From NCBI RefSeq assembly GCF_003570905.1, contig NZ_QXJM01000040.1, positions 496,001 through 560,000 on the forward strand: a DNA stretch of 64,000 bases. The letters run 5' to 3'. Origin of the DNA: Cohnella faecalis. Lineage in GTDB: Bacteria > Bacillota > Bacilli > Paenibacillales > Paenibacillaceae. Below the pieces are notes generated by a model that was not told where the DNA came from, searched no databases, and was given only the letters and a program-made list of their open reading frames with translations. The translations under genes were made by a program, and so were the position numbers. Shown piece by piece: positions 17,161-26,800 of the stretch. Numbering within the stretch: position 1 is the stretch's first letter; each line of letters begins with the position of its first letter.

Positions 17161-17325
17161 TTTGTCCTTCCGTGTTATATGAGCGCCGCAGCAAGCCGTT
17201 GTGCCGTCTGATGCCGCATGCGTCATACGCCGACTCTTGGACCAGCTTGAGCCGCGCAACGCGCGATCAACGGAACCCTAGACGGCTTTGTCGTTCCCCT
17301 TCGGGGCGGAACCTTTATGAATTTG
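17150..17325 (-). promoter_or_regulatory. guanidine-I (ykkC) riboswitch
   Basis: Read on the minus strand, it has the class-I landmarks in order: CTAGGGTTCCG (17281-17271), CTGGTCCAAGAG (17245-17234) and, at the 3' end (17175-17150), ACACGGAAGGACAAAAGCC followed by TGGGAGA. The variable stems lie between. Established: this class binds free guanidinium and commonly controls guanidine carboxylases, exporters and SsuABC-like transporters. Here it precedes a three-gene ABC transporter. Confidence 0.93.
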
Positions 17326-17339
17326 TAAGATTTGTTAAC

Positions 17340-17392
17340 ATTATAGGGTCGATCGCCTGAGCGTGTCAACCTTTATGTTAGTTTACATAACA
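17340..17392 (-). promoter_or_regulatory. sigma-A promoter and GlnR/TnrA-type box of the guanidine transporter operon
   Basis: Minus strand: TTGACA (17369-17364), 18-bp spacer, TATAAT (17345-17340). The 17-mer TGTTATGTAAACTAACA (17392-17376) matches TGTNAN7TNACA fully and is centred about 51 bp upstream of the expected start, the position at which B. subtilis TnrA activates. Nitrogen limitation should therefore gate the riboswitch transcript. Confidence 0.85.
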
Positions 17393-17401
17393 TAAATAAA
17401 T

Positions 17402-18109
17402 TTACACCGTCAAATATCGCATGACCGCAGGGTCGTCGAGGTCGTCTTTTCCGCCTTCCCAGACGATAGAACCCTTCTCCATGATATAAATCTTGTCACA
17501 CACGCTCCGAACGAACTCCAAGCTTTGCTCCACAAGCAAAATAGCGGTCTTCCCTTCGTCGCGGATCGAACGGATAACGTCGCGGATGTCGTCGACGATC
17601 GAAGGCTGAATCCCCTCCGTCGGCTCGTCGAGCACGAGCAGCTCCGGCTCGGAGATGAGCGCACGCGCGAACGCGAGCTGCTGCTGCTGCCCGCCGCTCA
17701 GGTCGCCGCCCCTGCGGCCGTACATCGCCGGAAGCACGGGGAACTTCTCCACCGCTTCGGGCGGAATGACGCGGCTTCTCCGCTTAGTCTTATCGCGAAC
17801 CGCTTCAAGCCCGATCCTCAAGTTCTCGTATACCGACAATTGGGAGAAAATCTCGCGCCCTTGCGGAACGTAGCCGATTCCCTTCTTGGCGCGAATGCCC
17901 GGCGCTTTCTTCGTTACGTCCGACCCTTTGAATTCAACCGACCCTTTGCGCGCTTTCAACAGTCCCATGATGCTCTTGATGAGCGTCGTCTTGCCTACCC
18001 CGTTGCGGCCCATGATGCAGACGACCTGCCCCGGCTCGACCGACAGCGTAACGCCCCGCAGAATGACGCTTTCCCCGTAGCCCGCTTCAAGCTGTTGAAC
18101 CGACAACAT
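17402..18109 (-). CDS. urtE: UrtE, urea ABC transporter ATPase
   Basis: 235 aa, LivF-like. Walker A GRNGVGKTT, signature LSGGQQQQLAFARAL (the QQQQ run is typical of UrtE), Walker B LLVLDEPTEGIQPSI. Last gene of urtABCDE; it starts 23 bp inside the end of urtD. With UrtD it drives high-affinity urea uptake. No urease, urea carboxylase or allophanate hydrolase gene is in the window, so catabolism must be encoded elsewhere. Confidence 0.95.
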   Translation of the reverse strand: MLSVQQLEAGYGESVILRGVTLSVEPGQVVCIMGRNGVGKTTLIKSIMGLLKARKGSVEFKGSDVTKKAPGIRAKKGIGYVPQGREIFSQLSVYENLRIGLEAVRDKTKRRSRVIPPEAVEKFPVLPAMYGRRGGDLSGGQQQQLAFARALISEPELLVLDEPTEGIQPSIVDDIRDVIRSIRDEGKTAILLVEQSLEFVRSVCDKIYIMEKGSIVWEGGKDDLDDPAVMRYLTV

Positions 18110-18872
18110 CGCTATCCCGCCTTTTGCCCAGGTACACTTCCGCCACCCGGTCGTCTTTTTGAACGTCGTCCATCGAGCCTTCCTTCAGCAGCTTGCCTTC
18201 ATGCATAACCGTCACTTTGCTGGCGAAATTGCGCACGAACTCCATATCGTGCTCCACGACGACAACAGTCCGCTTCTGCACGATCTGTTGGAGCAACTCG
18301 CCCGTCTTATCTGTCTCCTTGTCGGTCATGCCGGCCACCGGCTCGTCGAGCAGCAGAATTTCGGGCTCCTGAAGCAGCATCATGCCGATTTCGAGCCACT
18401 GCTTCTGGCCGTGGGAGAGCAGCCCCGCCCTCAAAGCTCGATGATCCTGCAGCCCGATCAGCTCAAGCTCCGCTTCGATCCGTTCGCTCTCCGTCTTCGA
18501 CATCGACGCCCTCAGCGTCGCCCATACGCTGCGATTCTGCGACATGGCGATTTCCAAATTCTCTCCTACCGTAAGCCCAGCGAAAATGGAAGGCGCCTGG
18601 AACTTCCGCCCGATGCCTAGCTCGGCGATCTTGTGCTCCTTGCGGCGGGTAATGTCGATCGTACCGGAACGGCTCTCGAACGCCACCTTGCCGGACACCG
18701 GCTTCACCTTCCCGCAGATCACGTCGAGCATCGTCGTCTTGCCCGCTCCGTTCGGGCCGATCAGGAAGCGAAGCTCTCCTTTTTCCAGCTTTAAATCCAT
18801 CCCCTGCACCGCTTTGAAGCCGTCAAACGCTACGGTTACTTTTTCGCAGGACAGAATGGCCGATGAACTCAT
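18087..18872 (-). CDS. urtD: UrtD, urea ABC transporter ATPase
   Basis: 261 aa, LivG-like. Walker A GPNGAGKTT, the family-specific LLSHGQKQWLEIGMML in place of the usual LSGGQ signature, and Walker B ILLLDEPVAGMTDKETD. The SHGQKQWLEI form is diagnostic of UrtD. It overlaps urtC by 50 bp and urtE by 23 bp, showing tight translational coupling. Confidence 0.96.
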   Translation of the reverse strand: MSSSAILSCEKVTVAFDGFKAVQGMDLKLEKGELRFLIGPNGAGKTTMLDVICGKVKPVSGKVAFESRSGTIDITRRKEHKIAELGIGRKFQAPSIFAGLTVGENLEIAMSQNRSVWATLRASMSKTESERIEAELELIGLQDHRALRAGLLSHGQKQWLEIGMMLLQEPEILLLDEPVAGMTDKETDKTGELLQQIVQKRTVVVVEHDMEFVRNFASKVTVMHEGKLLKEGSMDDVQKDDRVAEVYLGKRRDSDVVGSTA

Positions 18873-19926
18873 GGGAATCCCTCCTTCGGGTCATTCGTTC
18901 GCTCAACGAGCGGAATAGGCCGACGATGCCGCCCGGCAAGAAGACCGTCACGACAATGAACAATGCGCCGAGGAAAAACGTCCAAATATCCGGGTACGAT
19001 TCGCTGAGCCCGCTTTTGGCGGAATTCATGACGACTGCCCCGATAACCGCGCCGATAACCGTCCCTCTGCCTCCGATGGCTACCCATAGCACCATCTCGA
19101 TGGAAGGCACGATAGCCATCATGGAAGGGGAAATAATGCCGACGTGAAGGACGAACAGCATGCCCGCAAGACCCGCAAGACCGGCCGATATCGCGAATGC
19201 CGCCATTTGATACATCGCCGGATCGAAGCCGAGAAACCGAACGCGGTTCTCGCCGTCGCGGATCGCTCGAAGCACCTTGCCGAAGCGGCTCTTCACGAGA
19301 TAGCGGCAAACGAGAAAAGCGAGAATCAGGATGACGACGGTCGCCAGATACAAGCCCGTCTTCGTGGACGACGACTTCAACGAATAGCCGAACAGCGTCG
19401 TATAGCCCGTCAGCCCGTTCGTGCCGCCCGTATAAGCCTGTTGACCGATGAATAACGTGACCGTGATAATAACGAGCGCTTGCGTCAGAATCGTAAAGTA
19501 GACGCCCCGAATCCGGTTGCGGAACGTGAAGAAACCGAGAAACAGGGCGAGCGCCGCCGGGATGACGATCCCCATCGCGACAGCTATTCCGAAATACTTG
19601 AACGGCTCCCAGAACCAAGGGAGCTGCGTCAGCCCGCTCCAATCCATAAAATCGGGCAGGCGGCCCCCGCTGGCCGTCAGCTTGAGGTGCATCGCCATGG
19701 CGTAAGCGCCAAGACCGAAGAACACACCGTGACCGAGGCTGAGAATGCCGGTATAACCCCAAATAAGATCAAGGCCCATCGCCACGATAGCGAAAGCCAA
19801 AAATTTCGCCAGCAAATTCAGCCGAAAATCGCTGAGATAGAGAGGCGCGCAGAACAGCACGGCGGCCGCGGCCGCGTAGCCGATAAGCATCCAAGTGCGC
19901 CGGGAAAACGGGATTGCTTGCAGCAT
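18823..19926 (-). CDS. urtC: UrtC, urea ABC transporter permease
   Basis: 367 aa, LivM-like, about ten predicted helices; typical stretches are LIWGYTGILSLGHGVFFGLGAYAMAMHL and TGGTNGLTGYTTLFGYSL. Start ATG 19926 is preceded by GAAGGTG; an upstream extension to 20052 lies inside urtB and has no ribosome site. Basic C-terminal 25 residues overlap urtD. Confidence 0.94.
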   Translation of the reverse strand: MLQAIPFSRRTWMLIGYAAAAAVLFCAPLYLSDFRLNLLAKFLAFAIVAMGLDLIWGYTGILSLGHGVFFGLGAYAMAMHLKLTASGGRLPDFMDWSGLTQLPWFWEPFKYFGIAVAMGIVIPAALALFLGFFTFRNRIRGVYFTILTQALVIITVTLFIGQQAYTGGTNGLTGYTTLFGYSLKSSSTKTGLYLATVVILILAFLVCRYLVKSRFGKVLRAIRDGENRVRFLGFDPAMYQMAAFAISAGLAGLAGMLFVLHVGIISPSMMAIVPSIEMVLWVAIGGRGTVIGAVIGAVVMNSAKSGLSESYPDIWTFFLGALFIVVTVFLPGGIVGLFRSLSERMTRRRDSHEFIGHSVLRKSNRSV

Positions 19927-19951
19927 GATCGGTTCACCTTCTTTCCCTTCA

Positions 19952-20857
19952 TTAGTCCAGCGAGCGCGTCCGTACCGCGAACAGCCCCATCGGCTTCCAC
20001 TGCAAGAAAGCGACGATGCCGAGGAACACGAGCACTTTGCCCAGCGAAGCATCGGTCCACCACTCGAACAGCGAATTGAACATACCGATTCCGAGAGCTC
20101 CCGCTACGGTGCCGACCAGCTTGCCGACTCCGCCGAGAACGACGACCATGAAGGCGTCAATAATGTAATACGTTCCGATATTGGGACCGATCGGCCCGAT
20201 AAGCGTCAGCGCGCAACCGGCGATACCGGCAATTCCGGAGCCTATCGCAAAAGTAACGGCGTCCACGCGCCGGGTCGAGATGCCCAGACACGCAGCCATC
20301 TCCCGGTTCTGCATAACGGCCCGCATGCGGCGGCCGGCGTTGCTCCGATAAATATACAAGTACATAGCGAACAAGCAAAGCGCGACAAGAGCGATAATGA
20401 ACAGCCTCTTGTAGGGAAGCACGACATCCTCCATAATCGTCCAGCCTCCATCCAGCCATTTCGGACTGGATACGGCGACGTTCGGCGCGCCGAAAATCGT
20501 ACGGGCAAGCTGCTGAAGAATAAGGCCGACGCCCCAGGTGGCCAGCAAGCTGTCGAGCGGCCGTCCGTACAAGAACCGGATGAGCGTCCCTTCAAGCAAA
20601 TAACCGAACGCGAATGCAACGACGAAGCTGAATAAGATCGCTACCGGGAAGTACACCCCGAACATTCCGTCCGGAAGAGATTTCTGAAAAAACTGCTGGG
20701 TCACGTAAGCCGAATAACTGCCGATCATGATGAATTCGCCATGAGCCATGTTAATGACGCGCATAAGGCCGAACGTAATAGCCAGCCCCAGGGCGATCAG
20801 CAGAAGAATCGAGCTGACGCTAATCCCGTTGAATAATTGCGATATCCAAATTTCCAT
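19952..20857 (-). CDS. urtB: UrtB, urea ABC transporter permease
   Basis: 301 aa, LivH-like, about eight helices ([27 protein letters not shown] near the start, then [25 protein letters not shown]). Start ATG 20857 follows GGGGAACGGGTT and begins [11 protein letters not shown]. Actinobacterial and Gram-negative UrtB often carry a large periplasmic N-terminal domain; this Firmicute form lacks it. Follows urtA by about 136 bp, in which I see no strong terminator. Confidence 0.94.
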   Translation of the reverse strand: MEIWISQLFNGISVSSILLLIALGLAITFGLMRVINMAHGEFIMIGSYSAYVTQQFFQKSLPDGMFGVYFPVAILFSFVVAFAFGYLLEGTLIRFLYGRPLDSLLATWGVGLILQQLARTIFGAPNVAVSSPKWLDGGWTIMEDVVLPYKRLFIIALVALCLFAMYLYIYRSNAGRRMRAVMQNREMAACLGISTRRVDAVTFAIGSGIAGIAGCALTLIGPIGPNIGTYYIIDAFMVVVLGGVGKLVGTVAGALGIGMFNSLFEWWTDASLGKVLVFLGIVAFLQWKPMGLFAVRTRSLD

Positions 20858-20993
20858 AACCCGTTCCCCTTTCCGCCGGGACCGGCCTGGCGGCCTTTGT
20901 AGCAACGGAGGGAAGCACCGGCTGTTCGCCGGACACTTCCCTCGTTTGCTGGTGAGACTTTGAGTTTGAACGTTGGTTTGAACCTCTTGACTA

Positions 20994-22268
20994 TTACGAG
21001 CCCGAGCTTAGACCCTTCGCCCAATCGTATGTTTTGAGATACGGATCCGGCTTGACCGGGCTTCCGGAATTCCATAGCTCCGTAATTTGGCCGTCCGCCT
21101 GGATTTCGCCGATCCGAACCGTTTTGTAAATATGTTGATTGTCGCCATCGATTGTGACTTTGCCTTCAGGCGCATTCCACTCGATGCCTTTGGAAGCTTC
21201 TTTCACCTTATCGACTTCGAAGGAGCCCGCCTTCTCAACCGCTGCTTTCCACAGATACACGGCCGTATAGCCCGCTTCCATCGGATCGCTCGTGACACGG
21301 TCCGCGCCGTATTCCTTCTTGAAGTTCTCGACGAACTTCTTGTTCTCCGGCGTATCGGTCGTTTGGTAATAGTTCCAGGCAACCAGATGACCGACCAGGT
21401 AATCCGCGCCGATCCCTTTCACTTCTTCCTCGGCGATACTGACGGATACCGTCATCAGATCCTTGGAGGAAATGCCCGCATCCTTCAATTGCTTGAAGAA
21501 GGCAACGTTGCTGTCTCCGTTAAGAGTGTTGTACACGACGTCCGGCTTCGCTTGCTTGATCTTAGCGATAATGGTCGTGTAATCCGTATGTCCGAGCTGG
21601 GTGTACTCTTCTGCGATCGTCTCCGCGCCTTTGGCTGCGAGCTGCGCCTTGATGATCTTGTTCGCGGTACGCGGGAACACGTAGTCGGAACCGAGCAGGA
21701 AGAACTTCTTCTTCCCTTTCTCCAGCAAATAGTCGACCGAAGGTACGATTTGCTGATTCGTCGTTGCGCCGGTATAGAAAATATTAGGGGAAGATTCCAA
21801 GCCTTCGTATTGAACCGGGTACCAGAGCAGCCCTTTCAGCTCTTCGAATACCGGAAGCATCGCTTTGCGGCTCGCGGACGTCCATCCGCCGAACACCGTC
21901 GCGACTTTATCTTCCGAGAGGAGCTTGCGAGCTTTCTCCGCAAACGTCGGCCAGTCGGACGCGCCGTCCTCGATGACCGGTTCGATCTGCTTGCCGAGCA
22001 CTCCGCCTGCGGCATTGATCTCTTTAATAGCCATCAGCTCCGAGTCTCTAACCGTAACCTCGCTGATTGCCATTGTGCCGCTAAGCGAATGAAGAATACC
22101 CACTTTGACCTTCTCGCCTCCGGACGCCGTCGGCGATGACGACGATGATGATGGCGATGCGGAAGACGATGCCCCCGAGTTCTCGTTGTTGTCCTTGCCG
22201 CAAGCCGCCAGTACCAAGCTTGCCGTCATTGCCAATACGAAACCTTTGAGCCAATTGCTTTTCTTCAT
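20994..22268 (-). CDS. urtA: UrtA, urea-binding lipoprotein
   Basis: 424 aa. Lipoprotein signal peptide with LVLAAC (Cys23), a Ser-rich linker (about 27-50), then a type-I periplasmic-binding fold: [45 protein letters not shown] [19 protein letters not shown], and [15 protein letters not shown], all standard UrtA blocks. ATG 22268 with GGGGAGTGG upstream. Heads the operon and has its own nitrogen-type promoter. Confidence 0.95.
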   Translation of the reverse strand: MKKSNWLKGFVLAMTASLVLAACGKDNNENSGASSSASPSSSSSSPTASGGEKVKVGILHSLSGTMAISEVTVRDSELMAIKEINAAGGVLGKQIEPVIEDGASDWPTFAEKARKLLSEDKVATVFGGWTSASRKAMLPVFEELKGLLWYPVQYEGLESSPNIFYTGATTNQQIVPSVDYLLEKGKKKFFLLGSDYVFPRTANKIIKAQLAAKGAETIAEEYTQLGHTDYTTIIAKIKQAKPDVVYNTLNGDSNVAFFKQLKDAGISSKDLMTVSVSIAEEEVKGIGADYLVGHLVAWNYYQTTDTPENKKFVENFKKEYGADRVTSDPMEAGYTAVYLWKAAVEKAGSFEVDKVKEASKGIEWNAPEGKVTIDGDNQHIYKTVRIGEIQADGQITELWNSGSPVKPDPYLKTYDWAKGLSSGS

Positions 22269-22349
22269 TGCTCCACTCCCCATCCTAGTGTTGGTTCTCT
22301 CTAAAATCCGAACGTTCGACTCTATTCGGCGTCTATCGTTCGTTAACCC

Positions 22350-22390
22350 ATTATATGGCTATGTAAGATTTGGTGTCAATATACATAACA
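22350..22390 (-). promoter_or_regulatory. sigma-A promoter with overlapping GlnR/TnrA-type box, urt operon
   Basis: Minus strand TTGACA (22379-22374), 18-bp spacer, TATAAT (22355-22350). The 17-mer TGTCAATATACATAACA (plus strand 22374-22390) fits TGTNAN7TNACA perfectly and overlaps the -35 box, a geometry different from that at 17376-17392. Confidence 0.85.
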
Positions 22391-22558
22391 TAATTTTGTT
22401 AAATGATGTTTATTTGGCAACTTTCCAGTATATTAATGTAATGTTTATGTCATTTATTAATTGTTGTGATGCTACAACCAGACAAAATTGCAATCATTTA
22501 TGTAATATTTTTTCACCTTTTGTTTTAGAACATTTGAAAAATACGAATGTAGTGCGGA

Positions 22559-22738
22559 GTTAGGCAGCAGAGCGATATTTGCGGGATCAGTTCGGTGACG
22601 TGGCCCGGGTAGGTAATCTAGCGTTACTAATCCGGACAATTCGGAGGCATGATGCTGAGTTAGGCAGCCGGGCGTTACTTAGCGGCACGATTCGGCGGCA
22701 TGGGACGGGGTTAAGTAGTCGGGCGTTAGTTAATGGTG
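22559..22738. repeat. minisatellite array D (about 3.5 copies, 50-51 bp)
   Basis: Units start at about 22559, 22609, 22659 and 22710 with GTTAGGCAGCCGGGCGTTAC or a variant and contain GATTCGGCGGCATGG. More diverged than the other arrays. It lies between the urt promoter region and the prsA-like gene terminator. Confidence 0.8.
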
Positions 22739-22745
22739 CTCCGCG

Positions 22746-22786
22746 AAAAAAAGCCGTTCTCGAAATGAATCGAGAACGGCCTTTTT
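22746..22786 (-). terminator. terminator of the prsA-like gene
   Basis: AAGGCCGTTCTCG / CGAGAACGGCTTTTTT on the minus strand, T-rich on both sides. Confidence 0.9.
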
Positions 22787-22798
22787 GACATTAAGTTA

Positions 22799-23887
22799 TT
22801 ATTTGGCCGCCGACGGCGATGCCGAAGGGGACGCTGGTGCCGATGCCGATGGAGAAGCGGAAGGAGACGCTGTTTCTTCGGCAGGCAGCGTAACTTTAAT
22901 TTCCAGCTTCTCTTGTTCCTTCTGAATGAAATCCGACATCTTAGGCGAGATAAGAGTTTGGACGATGGCGTCCTTGTCGGTTTGGGACAGCTTGTCATAT
23001 GCGGTCGGCTCGCGGCTCTCGACCTTCATAACGTGATAGCCGTAATCGGTTTTGACCGGATCGCCGATTTTGCCGATTTCCTGCTTATTGGCAGCGTCCT
23101 TGAATTCGGCTACCCATTCTTTTGCTTGTTTTTTCTCATACAGGCCGCCTGTTTCCTTAGAGCCTGTATCGTCGGAATACTCCTTCGCGAGCGCAGTCCA
23201 ATCGCCGCCTTTGTCAAGCTTGTCCTTGACTTCCTTGGCGATTTTCAGCGCCTCCTCATCCGTATGCTTAGCCTCGCCTGTCGCCGGGTCGGAGGTCGCG
23301 ATCAGAATGTGACGCACGGTAACGATATTATAATCGGCGGACGTTTTATCGAACTCCGCTTTGATTTCTTCGTCTTTGACCGCTTTGATGAACTCGTCTT
23401 GCTTCGTCTTCATTACCGCGCTGGCGTCGGAAACGATCTTGGCGATTTGGACCAGCTCGTCAACGGTGATCTTTTTCTCATCCAACTGTTTCTTCAGATC
23501 TTCTTGCGTCTTCAAAGCATCTTCCAACTGCGATTTGAACGTGTCGATCTGCGCCTTGCTCTCTTTGAGCTGAGCGTCCGTCGCTTGTGCGGCGAATGCC
23601 TTTTGAGAAATGTACTGCTGAACGAATTGCTCCTTGAATTGAGGGATGGACAAATACATCGCGGTTTGCGGATCGGTGATCGCTACGAAATCCGCGTACT
23701 TGTTGAATTCTCCCTCGGTCAGTTTTCCGCCGTCTTTGTAAGTGGCGATAACCGTACCTTCTCCTTCTCCCGGAAGGCTCGTTCCTTTTTCCTTTTTGCC
23801 GCAGCCGGCCAGTAGGGCGGCAAGCAGTACCGTCGCCATCACGATCATAGCCAGTCGGCGATACGGTCTGCGATTAAGGTGCAACAT
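22799..23887 (-). CDS. PrsA-like lipoprotein, peptidyl-prolyl isomerase (parvulin)
   Basis: 362 aa. Lipobox LLAGC (Cys29), an N-terminal chaperone-like helical region (about 50-185), then a parvulin domain (about 188-300: TVRHILIATSDPATGEAKH, DWTALAKEYSDDTGSKETGGL, DPVKTDYGYHVMKV). The last 30 residues are low-complexity Ser/Pro/Ala. Such proteins help exported proteins fold at the outer face of the membrane. ATG 23887 lies 14 bp inside mfd, so it is translationally coupled to it; this mfd-foldase pairing is common in Paenibacillus. Confidence 0.92.
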   Translation of the reverse strand: MLHLNRRPYRRLAMIVMATVLLAALLAGCGKKEKGTSLPGEGEGTVIATYKDGGKLTEGEFNKYADFVAITDPQTAMYLSIPQFKEQFVQQYISQKAFAAQATDAQLKESKAQIDTFKSQLEDALKTQEDLKKQLDEKKITVDELVQIAKIVSDASAVMKTKQDEFIKAVKDEEIKAEFDKTSADYNIVTVRHILIATSDPATGEAKHTDEEALKIAKEVKDKLDKGGDWTALAKEYSDDTGSKETGGLYEKKQAKEWVAEFKDAANKQEIGKIGDPVKTDYGYHVMKVESREPTAYDKLSQTDKDAIVQTLISPKMSDFIQKEQEKLEIKVTLPAEETASPSASPSASAPASPSASPSAAK

Positions 23888-26800
23888 CTTGTAGTTCTCC
23901 CTTCGATTTTAGGACTTCCTTGTATTGTACCAGAAACTCTTCCACCAGCGCGAGTGTAGCGTTTTCATCAAGCCCCCGCGACCGTAGTCGAACGTTCAAT
24001 TGCTGGGCGGAAACGGTGCAAGTCAGCCGCCCTTGGAACTTGCTCTCCATGTCCTTCAGCTTCGAAGCCTCAACGTCGATTGCCCGACCGTCCTCGAATT
24101 TCAGCTGCGTATCGTCGGCGCGGCGGACGATGGACTCGACCCCGTAACGCCGTCCGTACACTTTGAGGCGTCCGACGGCGAGCAGATTAAGAACCGCTTT
24201 CGGCGGATCGCCGAACCGGTCGGTGAGCTCCTCGAACAAATCAGCGATATCCTCCATCGAAGACGCTGCAGCCACTTTTTTGTAAATTTCGATTTTCTGA
24301 ATGCTGTCATAGATGTACTCGGGCGGAAGATAGGCGTCCACGCCCAAATCAAGCTGAGTGTTGACCGCGCGCGGAGGAATGTCGGCCTTGCCGAACCATT
24401 CGAGCTTGCGCTTCTGAACCTCGTCTGCCAGCATCTGCGAGTACAGGTCGAAGCCGACGGAAGCGATGAACCCGTGCTGTTCCGCTCCGAGCAAGTTGCC
24501 GGCTCCGCGAATAGACAAGTCCCGCATCGCAATCTTGAAGCCCGAGCCTAGCTCCGTGAACTCCTTGATCGATTGGAGCCGCTTCTCGGCCACTTCGGTC
24601 AGCACTTTGTCCCGCTGATAAGTGAAGTATGCGTAAGCTATTCGATTGGATCGGCCAACCCGCCCCCGCAATTGATAGAGCTGCGACAGGCCCATTTTAT
24701 CCGCATCGTGAACGATTAACGTGTTGACGTTAGGAATATCCACGCCGGTCTCGATAATGCTCGTACTGACGAGCACGTCATACTCCCCGTCTAGAAAGTC
24801 GAGAATGGTGCGCTCAAGCTCTTGCTCGGACATCTGCCCGTGGCCGACGGCTACGCGAGCTTCCGGGCACAAAGCGCTGATCTGCTCCGCCATCTGATAA
24901 ATTCCTTGTACGCGATTGAATAAATAGTACACTTGACCGTCCCGGGCAAGCTCGCGTTCGATCGCTTCCCGCATCAGCGTCGGGCTGTGTTCGACAACAT
25001 ACGTCTGCACCGGGAACCGATTTTCCGGCGGTGTCTCAATGACGGATAAATCGCGTACGCCGAGCATCGACATATGAAGAGTTCGGGGAATCGGCGTTGC
25101 AGTCAAGGTGAGCACGTCCACGTTTGTTTTCAGCCTTTTCAGCTTCTCTTTGTGGGACACGCCGAACCGCTGCTCCTCGTCCACGATGAGCAGACCCAAA
25201 TCCTTGAACACAACATCCTGCGACAACAGACGGTGCGTTCCGATAATAACGTCTACGGTTCCCGCCTTCAGTCCTTTGAGCGCATCGGTCTGCTCCTTGC
25301 GGGAACGGAACCGGCTCAGCACCCGGATGTTGAAAGGATAGCCGGAAAAGCGTTCCCGGAACGTCTCGTAATGCTGCTGGGCAAGAATCGTCGTCGGCAC
25401 GAGAACGGCAACCTGCTTGCCCTCGATAGCAGCCTTGAACGCTGCGCGAACGGCCACCTCCGTCTTTCCGTAGCCGACGTCGCCGCATAGGAGCCGATCC
25501 ATCGGGCGCGGCGTCTGCATATCCGCCTTGATTTCCCGAATGGCGCGAAGCTGATCGGCCGTCTCGTCGTAGGGAAACATCTCTTCGAATTCGTTCTGAT
25601 ACGGTGTATCCTCGCCGAAGCCGAAGCCGCTCGTCGCTTGCCGCTCCGCGTACAGCTTGATCAGATCGTCGGCGATATCCTTGACGGACGACTGCACCTT
25701 CGATTTGACGCGGTTCCAGTCCGCCCCGCCGAGCTTGCTGACCTTCGGCTCCTTCTCCTCAGAGCCGACGTACTTCTGGATCAGATCGAACTGCTCCACC
25801 GGCACGGAAAGGCGATCGCCCCCCGAATATACGATGTGCAGATAGTCTTTGTGAATGCCGGCGACTTCAAGCGTGCCTATTCCGAGGTATTTGCCGATAC
25901 CATGATTTTGGTGAACGACGTAATCGCCCACCTTGAGCTCCGTATAGCTCTTGATCCGCTCGGCGTTATCCAGATGGCGGTCGACGCGACGCGCCTTGCG
26001 CTGCTTTTGGGTGAACATCTCGCCTTCCGTAATAACGACGAGCTTTACGGACGGCAGCTCAAAGCCGCTTTGCAGGTTGCCTTGCAAAATTTCGGGAGAC
26101 TCGATCTGGTAGTCTTCCAGCACGCGCCTCATCCGATCGGCCCGTTCGGCATTGCCGGCCAGCATCAGAATGCGGGAGCCGCTCTTGCGCCACCGCTCCA
26201 TCTCCGCCTTGAGCACGTTCATTTGTCCATGAAAGCTCTGCATCGCGCGGCAGACGAAATTGACGATATTTTGCGGCTGCGTATGGGGAACCTGGCGAAC
26301 GAAGAGCGACAAATAGATGGTCTGAAATCCTTTGGGATACAACGCCTGCTCGGCGGGAACGGCAAGCACGAAGCCGGGCAGCGACTTGCCCTGCGACAGC
26401 AGATGAGTCGACCATTCAACCTCGTCCCGCTCCAGCTGGCGCGCCGTCTCCGCAAGCCGATTCGGCTCGTCCATGAACAATACCGTATCTTTCGGCATGT
26501 AGTCGATCAACGTCTGGCGTTCCGGATAGAGCAGTGAAATATATTTGTAGATTTCGGAAAAATAGACATTTTGACGCAAAAGATCGACTTCCCGGGAAAT
26601 TTCGGACCGGAGCCGATCCTTCGCTTGTTTATCCGACATCTTCTCAAGCTGCTTCTCCAACAAGTCGCTCGCGTGCTGCGCGGCGTTCTTGAAGCGGCGG
26701 TCGTTCGCGATCCACTCCCGGCAAGGACGCACCGTATACGCCTCCAACTTGTCTACCGAACGCTGGTCGGCCGGATCGAATGTGCGAATGGAATCGATCT

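Noticed and set aside
17096-17194. N-terminal extension of the guanidine-operon lipoprotein
   Set aside because: It would translate the riboswitch terminator and bury the signal peptide.
22579-22788. 69-aa frame in array D
   Set aside because: Repeat-derived and ends in the prsA-like terminator.
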